Positions 9,522 through 17,717 of a stretch of DNA of 64,000 nt are shown here, piece by piece; the stretch's first letter is position 1; each line of letters starts with the position of its first letter. A program made the position numbers and the translations under genes. Below the pieces are notes generated by a model. That model did no database searches, was not told the origin of the DNA, and worked only from the letters and a program-made list of their open reading frames with translations. This stretch comes from Turneriella sp. (GTDB lineage: Bacteria; Spirochaetota; Leptospiria; Turneriellales; Turneriellaceae): positions 440,737-504,736 of the forward strand of contig JABARV010000002.1 of NCBI GenBank assembly GCA_019186965.1. Reading direction: 5' to 3'.

Positions 9522-10316
9522 ATGACAACTTTTCAAGCCCTCATCCTTGGAATTATCGAAGGCCTTACCGAGTTTCTTCCTATTTCTTCCACCGGCCACA
9601 TGATTCTTGCCGACTCGATGATGCAAATTAAAGATAACGAGTTCGTAAAAACGTTTGAAATCGCCATCCAACTGGGCGCGATTGCAGCGGTGGGTCTTCT
9701 TTACATCCGTCGATTTCTTAAAGAACCTCGCCTTTATGGCATTTTATTTGTTGCATTCCTTCCGACGGGGATTTTTGGACTTCTTTTTTACAAGTATATT
9801 AAATCGCTACTTTTTAACCCCATTTCTGTTTCTATCGCGCTCATTTTAGGCGGTATCGTCCTTCTTTTTTTTGACAAACTTTCGCAGAAACGCGGCGAAA
9901 GTCATGAAGCACACGAGATCGAAATTACACCAAGGATAGCGATCACGATTGGACTTTTTCAAGTAATTTCGATGGTGCCTGGGGTTTCACGTGCCGCCGC
10001 AACAATTGGCGGTGGACTTGTTGCTGGGCTAAGCCGCGTTCGTGCTGTTGAGTTTTCGTTTCTTCTGGCAGTTCCCACAATGGTTGTTGCGACTGCGTAC
10101 GACCTTTACAAGAACCGTGCAACGCTCCATGCGGCGCATCTTGATTTGCTCGTCATTGGGGCTGCGGTTGCATTTGTTACGGCACTTTTTGCAGTACGTT
10201 TTTTTGTTGCGTTTATTTCTAAACGAGGATTTACCGCATTTGGTATTTATCGCATTCTTCTGGGAATTATTTTCCTTGCTGTTTTTTGGGGAAAAACATT
10301 ACCTGGATTTACTTAA
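9522..10316 (+). CDS. uppP: Undecaprenyl-diphosphatase
   Basis: The protein has 264 residues, about the usual length, with around eight hydrophobic segments. The two signature motifs are present: GLTEFLPISSTGHM near residues 14-27 (catalytic Glu and the SSTGH loop) and PGVSRAAATIGGG near 155-167. The enzyme converts undecaprenyl diphosphate to the monophosphate lipid carrier used for peptidoglycan and other surface polymers, acting in the inner membrane. ATG 9522 has no clear ribosome site. It is followed 86 bases later by proS on the same strand. Confidence 0.97.
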   Translation: MTTFQALILGIIEGLTEFLPISSTGHMILADSMMQIKDNEFVKTFEIAIQLGAIAAVGLLYIRRFLKEPRLYGILFVAFLPTGIFGLLFYKYIKSLLFNPISVSIALILGGIVLLFFDKLSQKRGESHEAHEIEITPRIAITIGLFQVISMVPGVSRAAATIGGGLVAGLSRVRAVEFSFLLAVPTMVVATAYDLYKNRATLHAAHLDLLVIGAAVAFVTALFAVRFFVAFISKRGFTAFGIYRILLGIIFLAVFWGKTLPGFT

Positions 10317-10402
10317 CGTAGAATTTACCACATAAACTTTCAGAGGACCTTTTGCCAAAATTATCTTTTCAGCATGTCTAATTTCCCTTTTGCCTCGTTA
10401 CC

Positions 10403-12184
10403 ATGCGTGCATCTACATTACCCCTCTTTACTTCAAAAAACGATCCAGCAGATGCACAGGTCGCTTCACACCGCCTTCTTGCGCGTGCGGGTTATATACG
10501 TAAACAAGCGTCGGGACTTTATGCATACCTTCCCTTTGGTTATATTGTCCACCGGAAGGTTGAGCAAATTGTACGCGAAGAAATGGATCGCTTCGGTGGC
10601 GTAGAAGTATCGCTTCCAGTAATCACTCCCGCTGCACTCTGGCAAGAATCGGGGCGGTGGGACATCATGGGGAAAGAAATGATGCGCATGGAAGACCGCC
10701 ATACAGTTCCTTATACACTGGGACCAACACACGAAGAGGCAATGACGGATTTAGCGCGTAGCTTTCTACAATCGTACAAACAGTTACCCATTAACCTTTA
10801 CCAAATTGGAAAAAAATACCGCGACGAAATACGCCCCCGTTACGGTTTAATACGTTGCCGTGAGTTCACCATGAAAGATGCGTATTCATACCATGCAACC
10901 GATGCATCGCTCGACGAAACATACCAAAAGATGCGCGAATGTTACCGTTCTATTTTTGAGCGCTGTGGTTTAAAAACAATTCCTGTTGAGGCTGATTCGG
11001 GTAACATGGGCGGCAGTGGTTCCGAAGAATTTATGGTCGCCTCCGAAATTGGCGAAGAGACGCTCCTCTTGTGCAGCGACAACGCATGCGGATATAGATC
11101 GAACCAAGAAAAAACGCCGTATATCTGTAGAGACGCCCTGCAGGGCGTCTCTACAGATATTATGCAAGAGATTTCTACCCCTAACGCAAAAACTATCGAA
11201 GACGTCGCAAAATTGTTGGGTATAGATACGTACCATTTTGTTAAAGCTGTTATCTTTGAAGACAAAGAAAATATTTATCTCTGCTTTATCCCCGGCGACC
11301 GCGAACTTTCCGAGGTCAAAATGAAAAATATTTCGGGAGCAACCGAATACTGGCCAGCAAATGCGGAGACAATTGAAACACTGACTAATGCCAAAGCGGG
11401 GTTTACAGGACCTGTTGGTTTAAAATATAAAGACACCGATACCGTAACTTTACCAGCCGCATTTCCAAGCACTGCAGAAAAAGACCAAAATACTCCAACG
11501 CGAAAAACACTCCATGTTTACTTTGATACGCACCTTAAAGGGCGTAAAGGTCTTGTTGTGGGCGCAAATAAAACAGACTGCCATTTAAAAGATGTAAACG
11601 AAGGGCGTGACTTTACCGCTACCAATACACACGACCTTGTTGTTGCACACGCAGGAGATTTATGCCCGCAGTGCAAGAAATCTGCGTTAACCGAAACACG
11701 GGGAATCGAGGTAGGGCATATTTTTAAACTCGGTAAAAAATATTCACAAAAAATGAACCTTACCGTATTAGATCCAAATGGCAAGCCCCTCGTCCCTACA
11801 ATGGGCTGCTACGGCATCGGTGTGGGGCGCACCGTTGCAACAACAGTTGAACAAAACCACGACGATCGCGGAATTATTTGGAACACCGCGCTTTCCCCTT
11901 TCAAAACCTATTTGGTTTCGCTTGCAAAAGGCGATACAGAAATTACTTTTGTCGATAAACTTTACAACACACTCAAAAACGCAGGAGAAAGCGTCTATTT
12001 AGACGACCGTGACGAACGCGCAGGAATAAAATTCAATGATGCGGAGCTCGTCGGTTTTCCGTTCATTGTAACCGTCGGCAAACGTACTATGGAAACCGGC
12101 AAAATAGAACTTAAATTGCGCCGTACTGGAGAAAAATTAGAACTTACTGAAAACGAACTTTTGGAATTTTTGCGCTCTAATTGA
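10403..12184 (+). CDS. proS: Prolyl-tRNA synthetase, bacterial type, with a palindrome-encoded insertion
   Basis: The protein is 593 residues, about the usual size for bacterial-type ProRS. The class II core is clear: motif 2 near YRDEIRPRYGLIRCREFTMKD (residues 137-157) and motif 3 in CYGIGVGRT near 467. The YbaK-like editing insertion lies between about residues 255 and 390, with CxxC-type segments CSDNACGY before it and LCPQCK after it. A perfect 40-bp palindrome (11121-11160) encodes roughly residues 240-253 (ICRDALQGVSTDI), at the entry to the editing domain, and keeps the frame open. The rest of the gene looks intact, so it should charge tRNA-Pro. The start ATG 10403 gives the usual MRASTLPLFTSK opening but has no strong ribosome site. 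Confidence 0.96.
   Translation: MRASTLPLFTSKNDPADAQVASHRLLARAGYIRKQASGLYAYLPFGYIVHRKVEQIVREEMDRFGGVEVSLPVITPAALWQESGRWDIMGKEMMRMEDRHTVPYTLGPTHEEAMTDLARSFLQSYKQLPINLYQIGKKYRDEIRPRYGLIRCREFTMKDAYSYHATDASLDETYQKMRECYRSIFERCGLKTIPVEADSGNMGGSGSEEFMVASEIGEETLLLCSDNACGYRSNQEKTPYICRDALQGVSTDIMQEISTPNAKTIEDVAKLLGIDTYHFVKAVIFEDKENIYLCFIPGDRELSEVKMKNISGATEYWPANAETIETLTNAKAGFTGPVGLKYKDTDTVTLPAAFPSTAEKDQNTPTRKTLHVYFDTHLKGRKGLVVGANKTDCHLKDVNEGRDFTATNTHDLVVAHAGDLCPQCKKSALTETRGIEVGHIFKLGKKYSQKMNLTVLDPNGKPLVPTMGCYGIGVGRTVATTVEQNHDDRGIIWNTALSPFKTYLVSLAKGDTEITFVDKLYNTLKNAGESVYLDDRDERAGIKFNDAELVGFPFIVTVGKRTMETGKIELKLRRTGEKLELTENELLEFLRSN
11121..11160. repeat. Perfect 40-bp palindrome inside proS
   Basis: Bases 11121-11160 equal their own reverse complement: ATATCTGTAGAGACGCCCTG followed by its exact complement. 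The core TGTAGAGACGCC...GGCGTCTCTACA resembles the GTAGAGACG-type palindromic repeats known from intergenic DNA of cyanobacteria and other bacteria. Here it sits in frame within a coding gene, like the palindromic elements found inside Rickettsia genes. Confidence 0.9.
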
Positions 12185-12270
12185 AGGCAAAAAATTTTGT
12201 GAACATTGTACAACGCACGTATTTTAAAATTACAGAACATTTACACAATCTTCTCTACTACCTAAAAAAA

Positions 12271-12299
12271 TTGTAAATATCTTAAATTTTTTGTATTAT
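12271..12299 (+). promoter_or_regulatory. Promoter placed for leaderless transcription of the DUF302 gene
   Basis: TTGTAA (12271-12276), a 17-base spacer and TATTAT (12294-12299) make a near-consensus sigma-70 promoter. The ATG at 12306 is six bases past the -10 box, where transcription would be expected to begin. There is no room for a normal ribosome site. Confidence 0.6.
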
Positions 12300-12305
12300 C
12301 GGAGT

Positions 12306-12689
12306 ATGGATTACGGCTTTAGAAAAACCATTTCAGGTAATTTTGCAGATGTCGAGGTGCGTGTACGTGAAGCGCTCCAAAAAGAAGGCTTTGGCGTGCT
12401 TACCGAAATTGATGTGCAAGCGACATTAAAAAAGAAAATCAACGCCGATTTCCGTGCGTACAAAATACTTGGCGCGTGCAATCCTCCTTTTGCGCATAAA
12501 GCGCTGAGTGCAGAAGCGCATATAGGCCTTATGCTTCCATGCAATGTTGTCGTGCAGCAAAGCGAAAATGGAATTGAAGTTTCTGCTATAGACCCTGTTG
12601 CATCGATGATGGCTGTTAAAAACGACGCGTTGGGGCAAATTGCCAACGAAGTACGCGAAAAAATGCGCCGCGTCGTCGAAAGCATTTAA
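12306..12689 (+). CDS. DUF302 family protein
   Basis: This is a 127-residue cytoplasmic protein. The fold markers of DUF302 are seen: an N-terminal strand (YGFRKTI), VREALQKEGFGVLTEIDVQATLKKK, then YKILGACNPPFAHKALSAE with the conserved Cys-Asn-Pro, and LMLPCNVVV. DUF302 proteins are single-domain, widespread and of uncertain function. ATG 12306 is chosen because the promoter lies just ahead of it, which rules out the TTG at 12291 inside the -35/-10 region. The gene converges on the minus-strand gene ending at 12686, and the two stop regions overlap by four bases. Confidence 0.88.
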   Translation: MDYGFRKTISGNFADVEVRVREALQKEGFGVLTEIDVQATLKKKINADFRAYKILGACNPPFAHKALSAEAHIGLMLPCNVVVQQSENGIEVSAIDPVASMMAVKNDALGQIANEVREKMRRVVESI

Positions 12690-13858
12690 AAAACTATTCT
12701 ACCTGCGATACGTGCAAAAAAAATAAATTTTTCTCTTCCGCGTGCATCGGTGCTATGCGTAACTGCAATAAAGCCTTCTACAGGTTCTGTATCCACAAGC
12801 GCCATCATTTTAAAGCCTGTGTTTTCAATACGCATGCTTGTTGATTGCAACAACACCGAAGAATACCACGATGCAGGAAAAATTATTGGTTCTAAAGCTT
12901 CACGCCTATAGACAGTGTAACTTCCCCCGCCTATAAAAATTGCGTCGGCAAAACCTAAACCGACGAGCGTTTGTGTAGAGCCATCGGCTCCGAAAGTTGC
13001 TCCAGCGCGTGCGTGAAAACTTTTAGGATTTGTTCGAAACGAAAATCCAAGAAGAGACGCTTTATCTTCTTTTGTAAAAACGAGAGTTAAAAAATCTCCT
13101 CCGTAGCGCACCATACCAAACTGGCTTTCGGTTTGAAAAAATTGTGCAAACCACCTTTCTGAAAAAAACTGCACTGCACCTCCTTCTTTCTGTGCATAAA
13201 TGCCACTGGCAAGAGAGCTGGGTTTTGGGGCTTGGAATGCTAAAAAGCGGAAACCTATGGACCCTGAATAGCCTGCGTAGAGAAGACGATTTTCATTTCC
13301 CTGAAACGTGAGCGCAGCGTGAAAACCCTGTCGTGATTCTTTGCTCCCCAATCCCAAAGAGAACACAGGTTCTGCAGAAGTCTTTGCGCTTGGCGATTGC
13401 GTAGCGCCTCCCGAAATGCTCAGCCATCGGGTGGGATTTAGCGCCGCCTCGGCTAAAGCAACACCTTCCCCACCGTATTGGTAGTACGCCGTCGAAACTC
13501 CTAAATATTTTGCATTATACCCCGTTCTTATACCCGTCGGCTCTTTAAACACAAAATTTTTTGACCAAGGTAGGTATGCGCCGTTTCCAATTAAAAACCC
13601 CTGTTCCAAAGATGCTTCGCGTTGTCCCACATCAAAAACCCATGCTGGACTTTGTGCGCTGTACGAAGCTAAAACGCCACGGCTTGAAGGAGAAGTAAAT
13701 GCTCCCACGCGAAATTCTTCGTGCTTGTATACAACACTACCAAAATCGGCGGATGGTGTTATTGCATTTTTTAATAGGCCTGTTTCAAAAGAAAGTTCGT
13801 GTGCAAAAAGGGGGGATATAAAAAGAACAAGAAAGCTATAAGCAAAAAATGCCCTCAT
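12686..13858 (-). CDS. Hypothetical exported, probably outer-membrane protein
   Basis: I do not recognise a family. The 390-residue protein starts with a clear signal peptide (MRAFFAYSFLVLFISPLFA, cleavage after FA-H). The remainder is rich in alternating short hydrophobic strands, Gly, Tyr, Phe and Ser, as expected for a beta-barrel, and ends in an aromatic residue (IAGRIVF), which is the usual C-terminal signature of barrel proteins. The start ATG 13858 overlaps the stop of the upstream gene as TCAT on the plus strand (ATGA on the coding strand), so the pair is translationally coupled and probably works together. Confidence 0.6.
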   Translation of the reverse strand: MRAFFAYSFLVLFISPLFAHELSFETGLLKNAITPSADFGSVVYKHEEFRVGAFTSPSSRGVLASYSAQSPAWVFDVGQREASLEQGFLIGNGAYLPWSKNFVFKEPTGIRTGYNAKYLGVSTAYYQYGGEGVALAEAALNPTRWLSISGGATQSPSAKTSAEPVFSLGLGSKESRQGFHAALTFQGNENRLLYAGYSGSIGFRFLAFQAPKPSSLASGIYAQKEGGAVQFFSERWFAQFFQTESQFGMVRYGGDFLTLVFTKEDKASLLGFSFRTNPKSFHARAGATFGADGSTQTLVGLGFADAIFIGGGSYTVYRREALEPIIFPASWYSSVLLQSTSMRIENTGFKMMALVDTEPVEGFIAVTHSTDARGREKFIFFARIAGRIVF

Positions 13859-14796
13859 ACCCTGCACTCCCATTTATGGCGTTTTAACACTTCTTGCGCC
13901 TTGCTACTTAACGCACAAATATTTTTTTCGTTCGACAACTTTAACGCCTCGACGGGGCTAAGCCCCCATTTAACGAGAATTGCAAACGAAGGCACTTTTT
14001 TATTTTTTGGAAAATTATTTTTTTTATTCGTTAGATTAACTTTTTCGGGAACATCTTCCGTTGTATTTTTTATCTTGCGCTCTTCGGGAGTAAAAACGTC
14101 TAAACTGTAGCGCATAGAAAATTCCACGTATGTTTCGCTTTGAGAAAAAATACGCGCCAGAGCGCGCGCCTGTAAATTTTCAATGGGAGAAATCCACACA
14201 CCCGCACGCGTTACTTCCTGCAAGGGCTCGTACCCCAAAACAACCCCGCCATATTTTGCCAAAAATGCATAAGCATCAAACGACCAAAGGTTTACTTCGC
14301 CAGGTAAATTTTCGAAGCCGCTGGAAAATTCGACAGGAATGAATAAATCCGCCAAAAAAGACACTTGTGCACGTACCATTCTTTCGGAAAACTGGATACC
14401 CATAAAAAATACAGGGTGCCGCCACTCAAAACCAAACGCGGGCAAAATTTGTGGGGTCGTCGTAGGAGTACTGCCGGTTTTCTGTTGGAAGAAATGTGTG
14501 CCCAATCCTATTTGTAACCGGTGTACGTTAAATTCTTTTGCTGCAGAGGCAATTACCGCCGCATTTGACGTGTGCATACCGGGAGTAAGTTCGTTACGTA
14601 CTCCAAAAAGCAAAAGCGAATAACCTTCGTGGCTTTCGTCCACTTCTGCCGCATTCCGGCGCACAAAGGTTTTGCTGCCTTGCTGTGAAGTAAAAGACGC
14701 GCTTACCGCCTGTAAATCCTGCGTTTTTAGAAAAAAAGTACACAGGGCAAAAATCCATAAAATTAGTGCGGGTAACCCGCGAAAAAGATATGCCAT
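13855..14796 (-). CDS. Hypothetical exported protein coupled to the downstream barrel gene
   Basis: The 313-residue protein is unrecognised. It has an N-terminal hydrophobic segment (LPALILWIFALCTFFL) that may be a signal peptide, then strand-rich sequence with many aromatic residues (RLQIGLGTHFF, FGFEWRHPVFFMGIQF) and a basic, low-complexity linker (KKNNFPKNKKV). A short C-terminal helical part follows (KWGLSPVEALKLSNEKNICAL). GGAG lies five bases before ATG 14796. Its stop overlaps the start of the next gene by four bases. The upstream DNA carries a copy of the conserved block seen before the genes at 3418 and 7270. Confidence 0.55.
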   Translation of the reverse strand: MAYLFRGLPALILWIFALCTFFLKTQDLQAVSASFTSQQGSKTFVRRNAAEVDESHEGYSLLLFGVRNELTPGMHTSNAAVIASAAKEFNVHRLQIGLGTHFFQQKTGSTPTTTPQILPAFGFEWRHPVFFMGIQFSERMVRAQVSFLADLFIPVEFSSGFENLPGEVNLWSFDAYAFLAKYGGVVLGYEPLQEVTRAGVWISPIENLQARALARIFSQSETYVEFSMRYSLDVFTPEERKIKNTTEDVPEKVNLTNKKNNFPKNKKVPSFAILVKWGLSPVEALKLSNEKNICALSSKAQEVLKRHKWECRV

Positions 14797-14829
14797 AGAA
14801 ACTCCACACGAATAATTTAGAGGAGTAAC

Positions 14830-14900
14830 CCTCTATAGGTTAAATACCAGAAAACGCGTGGATTTTCTCACTTTTAGAAAAAAAAGTGTAAATTTTGCTA
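14830..14900 (-). promoter_or_regulatory. Conserved upstream block (copy 3 of 3)
   Basis: On the minus strand this reads AAAGTGAGAAAATCC, then TTTTCTGGTATTTAACCTAT and AGAGGG, closely like the blocks before 3418 and 7270. Here it lies about 35 bases before the actual start (14796), and the old start codon position is not kept, so the block seems to have been moved or reused as a promoter. Confidence 0.5.
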
Positions 14901-14942
14901 TTTTTTACGAAAAAAATCGAAAAAATACCAATTTAATCTATA

Positions 14943-15665
14943 TCACTGGTTCACAAACCGTGATGTAGCCCTTTTACGTAGGTGCACGGGAGCATCTTGC
15001 CAATTATGCAAATCTGCGTCTAGACCAAAATACTTACGCACTCCCAATACGATATTAAGCGCTCCAAAGCAGAAAAAGGGCGCCGCGAGTACATCCACCG
15101 AATAGTGTATGTGCTGGAAAAGGAGGCTAACGGCCATTATAACAAACCCTACAAGATAGATTGATTTTGCACGCCCTGGCGGTAAAACTAAATAGAAAAT
15201 AAACATGGTCGATGTATGCCCTGAAAAGAATAAATCTTTAGTAAACTGCGCTCCCGTGCTTGCCCACGACATCAAGGGGTCGACTAAAGGCACAAGCCCA
15301 ATTGGCGCCTCAAGGGGGAGCAACCACATCGATAGTGTACGCATACCTGCATACAAAATATACACCTGCATACCAATCACAAGGCGATGGGGTTGGGGGA
15401 GCAATAAAAAAATTGTTGTAAAGAGCCCTGCATAGATTAAAAAGAAGATTGGGAAGCTCAAATCCCATGCAGGTAACATGGTAAGCAAAGGATCTGCCAC
15501 TTGAGCGCCTATACGTAATTCGTTAATATGTAGGTACCGTAACATCGACACCATGACAAGTATAAGTAACGGTAAAGTAAAAAGAAATTCGCTACGGCGT
15601 ACCCGATTTTGCCAAAATTGTGCCCAATTGCTTTGCACTACTTCTGAATATTTTAACTTTTCCAC
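14943..15665 (-). CDS. PAP2 / sphingomyelin-synthase-like lipid phosphatase family membrane protein
   Basis: The 240-residue protein has about six membrane helices. The PAP2-type active site appears as FFSGHTSTMF (about 145-154) and HIHYSVDVLAAP (about 185-196), with His and Asp in the places used by sphingomyelin synthase and related PAP2_C proteins; the usual N-terminal KxxxxxxRP motif is not seen. Members transfer or remove phospho-headgroups of lipids at the membrane surface. The real substrate is unknown. GTG 15665 is used as start because AGGAG lies about six bases upstream. It is divergent from the acyltransferase-like gene at 15831. Confidence 0.75.
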   Translation of the reverse strand: MEKLKYSEVVQSNWAQFWQNRVRRSEFLFTLPLLILVMVSMLRYLHINELRIGAQVADPLLTMLPAWDLSFPIFFLIYAGLFTTIFLLLPQPHRLVIGMQVYILYAGMRTLSMWLLPLEAPIGLVPLVDPLMSWASTGAQFTKDLFFSGHTSTMFIFYLVLPPGRAKSIYLVGFVIMAVSLLFQHIHYSVDVLAAPFFCFGALNIVLGVRKYFGLDADLHNWQDAPVHLRKRATSRFVNQ

Positions 15666-15730
15666 ACAAAACTCCTATTTTAACAATATACGAAGCTGTA
15701 AAAGGATTGTCAAACTAAAAAAGGCTTCTT

Positions 15731-15749
15731 TAGGAGCCTGTGCAAAATA
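15731..15749. repeat. Fragment of the GAGCCTGTGC inverted-repeat element
   Basis: TAGGAGCCTGTGC (15731-15743) is identical to the outer tip of the element at 31515-31527, and is followed directly by AAAATAG, which in the full element lies in the centre. It looks like an internally deleted copy in the gap between two divergent genes. Confidence 0.5.
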
Positions 15750-15830
15750 GTGCCAAAATCTTGGAATTCACACTCCCAAAAGGCTTTACGACGGGTAAGA
15801 AAATCCTGCATATTATTATGGATTATCCAA

Positions 15831-16646
15831 ATGCCTAAAAAATACAAAACTCCTAAAGGCTACCTCGGCTACTATCCCCCGCCGCCGCATATTAACCTTG
15901 AAGAGCGTAACCGTGCAATTAAAGAGCTTAAAGCGCCCGACTTAGAAACCAAACCCCTGCCGTTTAAAAAAAGGATTCTTACTCAAGTGGGTGCCCGTCT
16001 CATGAAATGGTATATCGAATTTGTATACCGTTCTTCGCGCCTTCTTGCGTTTGAAGTACATCCCAAAACAGAAGCCCTCCTTGCCGACCCCAAGGGGCAA
16101 TTTATTATCGCGATGTGGCACAACCGCCTCATGTACACAATCTATAGCCTTCCCGATAATGTTGCAGGGCGCGGGCACGATATACTCGCTATTATTTCAC
16201 AGTCTTCCGACGGAGAGCTTATTGCACGCGTTACCCAAATGTGGGGAGCTTACACAGCAAGAGGTTCTTCTTCACGCGGAGGGACAGCGGCTTTAAAAAA
16301 AATTTTACGGTATACAAAACTCCATTTCCACCCGCTTATTACTCCCGACGGGCCACGCGGCCCTGTATACACCGTCAAAGAGGGACTTCCCGCGATGGCA
16401 CGCCTAGCAAATTTACCCATTGTACCCATGTGCTACGACGTGGAAAAAAAATGGATAGCGCGTTCGTGGGATAAATTCATTATTCCAAAACCTTTTACAA
16501 AGGCTGTTCTTTGTTACGGTGAACCAATTTACCTCGACAAGGAAATGCCGATAGATACCGCGTGCACATTCCTTACACAAATACTGATGGAGCAAGTGGA
16601 GCATACAGAAGAACTTCTTCAGGAAAAATTAAAAAATTCGAACTAA
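15831..16646 (+). CDS. Lysophospholipid acyltransferase family protein (DUF374 type)
   Basis: The 271-residue protein carries the acyltransferase pattern of the DUF374 group: FIIAMWHNRLMYTIY (the H-x4 active-site region), ISQSSDGELIARVTQMWG, RGSSSRGGTAALKKIL and the PDGPRGP motif. These are the features of LPS and phospholipid acyltransferases that lack the exact HX4D box. It probably acylates a lipid at the inner face of the cytoplasmic membrane. ATG 15831 is preferred to the GTG at 15750, whose extra residues do not look family-like and overlap a repeat fragment. No clear ribosome site. A chemotaxis-receptor relic follows at once. Confidence 0.85.
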   Translation: MPKKYKTPKGYLGYYPPPPHINLEERNRAIKELKAPDLETKPLPFKKRILTQVGARLMKWYIEFVYRSSRLLAFEVHPKTEALLADPKGQFIIAMWHNRLMYTIYSLPDNVAGRGHDILAIISQSSDGELIARVTQMWGAYTARGSSSRGGTAALKKILRYTKLHFHPLITPDGPRGPVYTVKEGLPAMARLANLPIVPMCYDVEKKWIARSWDKFIIPKPFTKAVLCYGEPIYLDKEMPIDTACTFLTQILMEQVEHTEELLQEKLKNSN

Positions 16647-16761
16647 AATTACCGAAAATATCGCCGCTGCATTTGAAGAATTGGCCGCCTCAGCCGAAGA
16701 GTTGACTTCCCAGTCAGAGAGGTTAGACGAACAACTTTCCTTCTTCAAGGTCAAGGAATAA
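16633..16761 (+). pseudogene. Relic of a methyl-accepting chemotaxis protein (C-terminal end only)
   Basis: This frame, closed upstream by a TAA at 16630-16632, reads ITENIAAAFEELAASAEELT, then SQSERLDEQLSFFKVKE and a stop at 16759-16761. It is the typical last part of a chemoreceptor cytoplasmic helix (Ala/Glu-rich heptads, then LxxxxxxFKV). No start codon, membrane domain or signalling hairpin is present. It is therefore the stub of a deleted receptor gene lying between the acyltransferase and aldehyde dehydrogenase-like genes. Confidence 0.75.
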
Positions 16762-16808
16762 TCTTGCAAATGGTTTGACGGTGCTACGCGTTCCTTTTAG
16801 TCGCACCT

Positions 16809-17717
16809 ATGGTAGATGCGACTGAAGAAAAGGAAAGCGCGGGCGTTCGTCTTGCCGTTACAAAAACAAAAAAATTATATATCGGCGGCGAATTCCCACG
16901 CTCCGAATCAGGACGCTCTTTTCCGCTTATCGCCAAAGAAAGCGGCAAATTTTATGCAAACATAGCGCAGGCAAGCCGCAAAGATGCGCGTAACGCGGTC
17001 GAAGTTGCACGCAAGGCCGCAGGTAGCTGGGCAAAAAAAACAGCGTACAACCGTGGCCAAATCCTCTACCGCATGGCAGAAATGCTCGAGGCAAGGCTTG
17101 GCGAAATAAGTACGGAGCTATCCTTTGTATCTGGCATTAAACTTGCCGATGCAGAGCACGAAGTCGAAGCAGCCGTCGATAGGCTTGTGTGGTACTCGGG
17201 TTGGTGCGATAAATTCCAACAACTTGCCGGTAACCACAATCCAGTCGCAGGGTCGTATTTCAACTTCTCTGTTCTTGAACCTACAGGGGTTGTTGTCGCT
17301 GTATGCCCACAGTTTGCGCCTGTTTTAGGTTTCATCTCACAAATTGCGCCTATTATCGCAGGCGGAAACAGCGTTATAGCAATTGTTAACGAAGAAAACC
17401 CTGCTGTGGTTGTTAGCCTTGCAGAGATAATCGCAACCTCAGATTTACCCGGCGGCGTAATAAACATCTTAACAGGGTACCGCAAAGAAATTCTACCCCC
17501 ATTAGCTGCGCACATGGACATCAACGCACTCGACCTTTGCGGTTTAGATAGCGCTTTACGCGAAGAGGCCGAAAAGGCGGCAACGGCAAACGTCAAACGT
17601 GTGCGGCATAAAAGGTGGAATTCCATAGCTGATCTTTACGGAGAAAACGGGCAAAAACTCGATTACATCACCGATTTTCAAGAGTATAAAACAATTTGGC
17701 ACCCTATTGGGGTTTAA
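16809..17717 (+). CDS. Non-catalytic aldehyde dehydrogenase family protein
   Basis: The 302-residue protein aligns by eye with the N-terminal coenzyme-binding half of aldehyde dehydrogenases: LYIGGEFPRSESGRSFPL, YRMAEMLEARLGE, LEPTGVVVAVCP, and DLPGGVINILTG. Full enzymes have about 480 residues and a catalytic Cys in a GQxC motif; that half is missing. The C-terminus ends EYKTIWHPIGV, similar to the ends of short ALDH-like proteins I recall next to full ALDH genes in other bacteria, so this may be a natural short form rather than a truncation. No full ALDH lies in the window. ATG 16809 lacks a strong ribosome site. Its end overlaps the convergent gene at 17714 by four bases. Confidence 0.75.
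   Translation: MVDATEEKESAGVRLAVTKTKKLYIGGEFPRSESGRSFPLIAKESGKFYANIAQASRKDARNAVEVARKAAGSWAKKTAYNRGQILYRMAEMLEARLGEISTELSFVSGIKLADAEHEVEAAVDRLVWYSGWCDKFQQLAGNHNPVAGSYFNFSVLEPTGVVVAVCPQFAPVLGFISQIAPIIAGGNSVIAIVNEENPAVVVSLAEIIATSDLPGGVINILTGYRKEILPPLAAHMDINALDLCGLDSALREEAEKAATANVKRVRHKRWNSIADLYGENGQKLDYITDFQEYKTIWHPIGV

Noticed and set aside
17622-17635. GGAATTCCATAGCT inside the ALDH-like gene as an inserted repeat
   Set aside because: Only 14 bases are shared with no second arm, and the protein reads on smoothly. It is mentioned under the repeat family but not called a feature.
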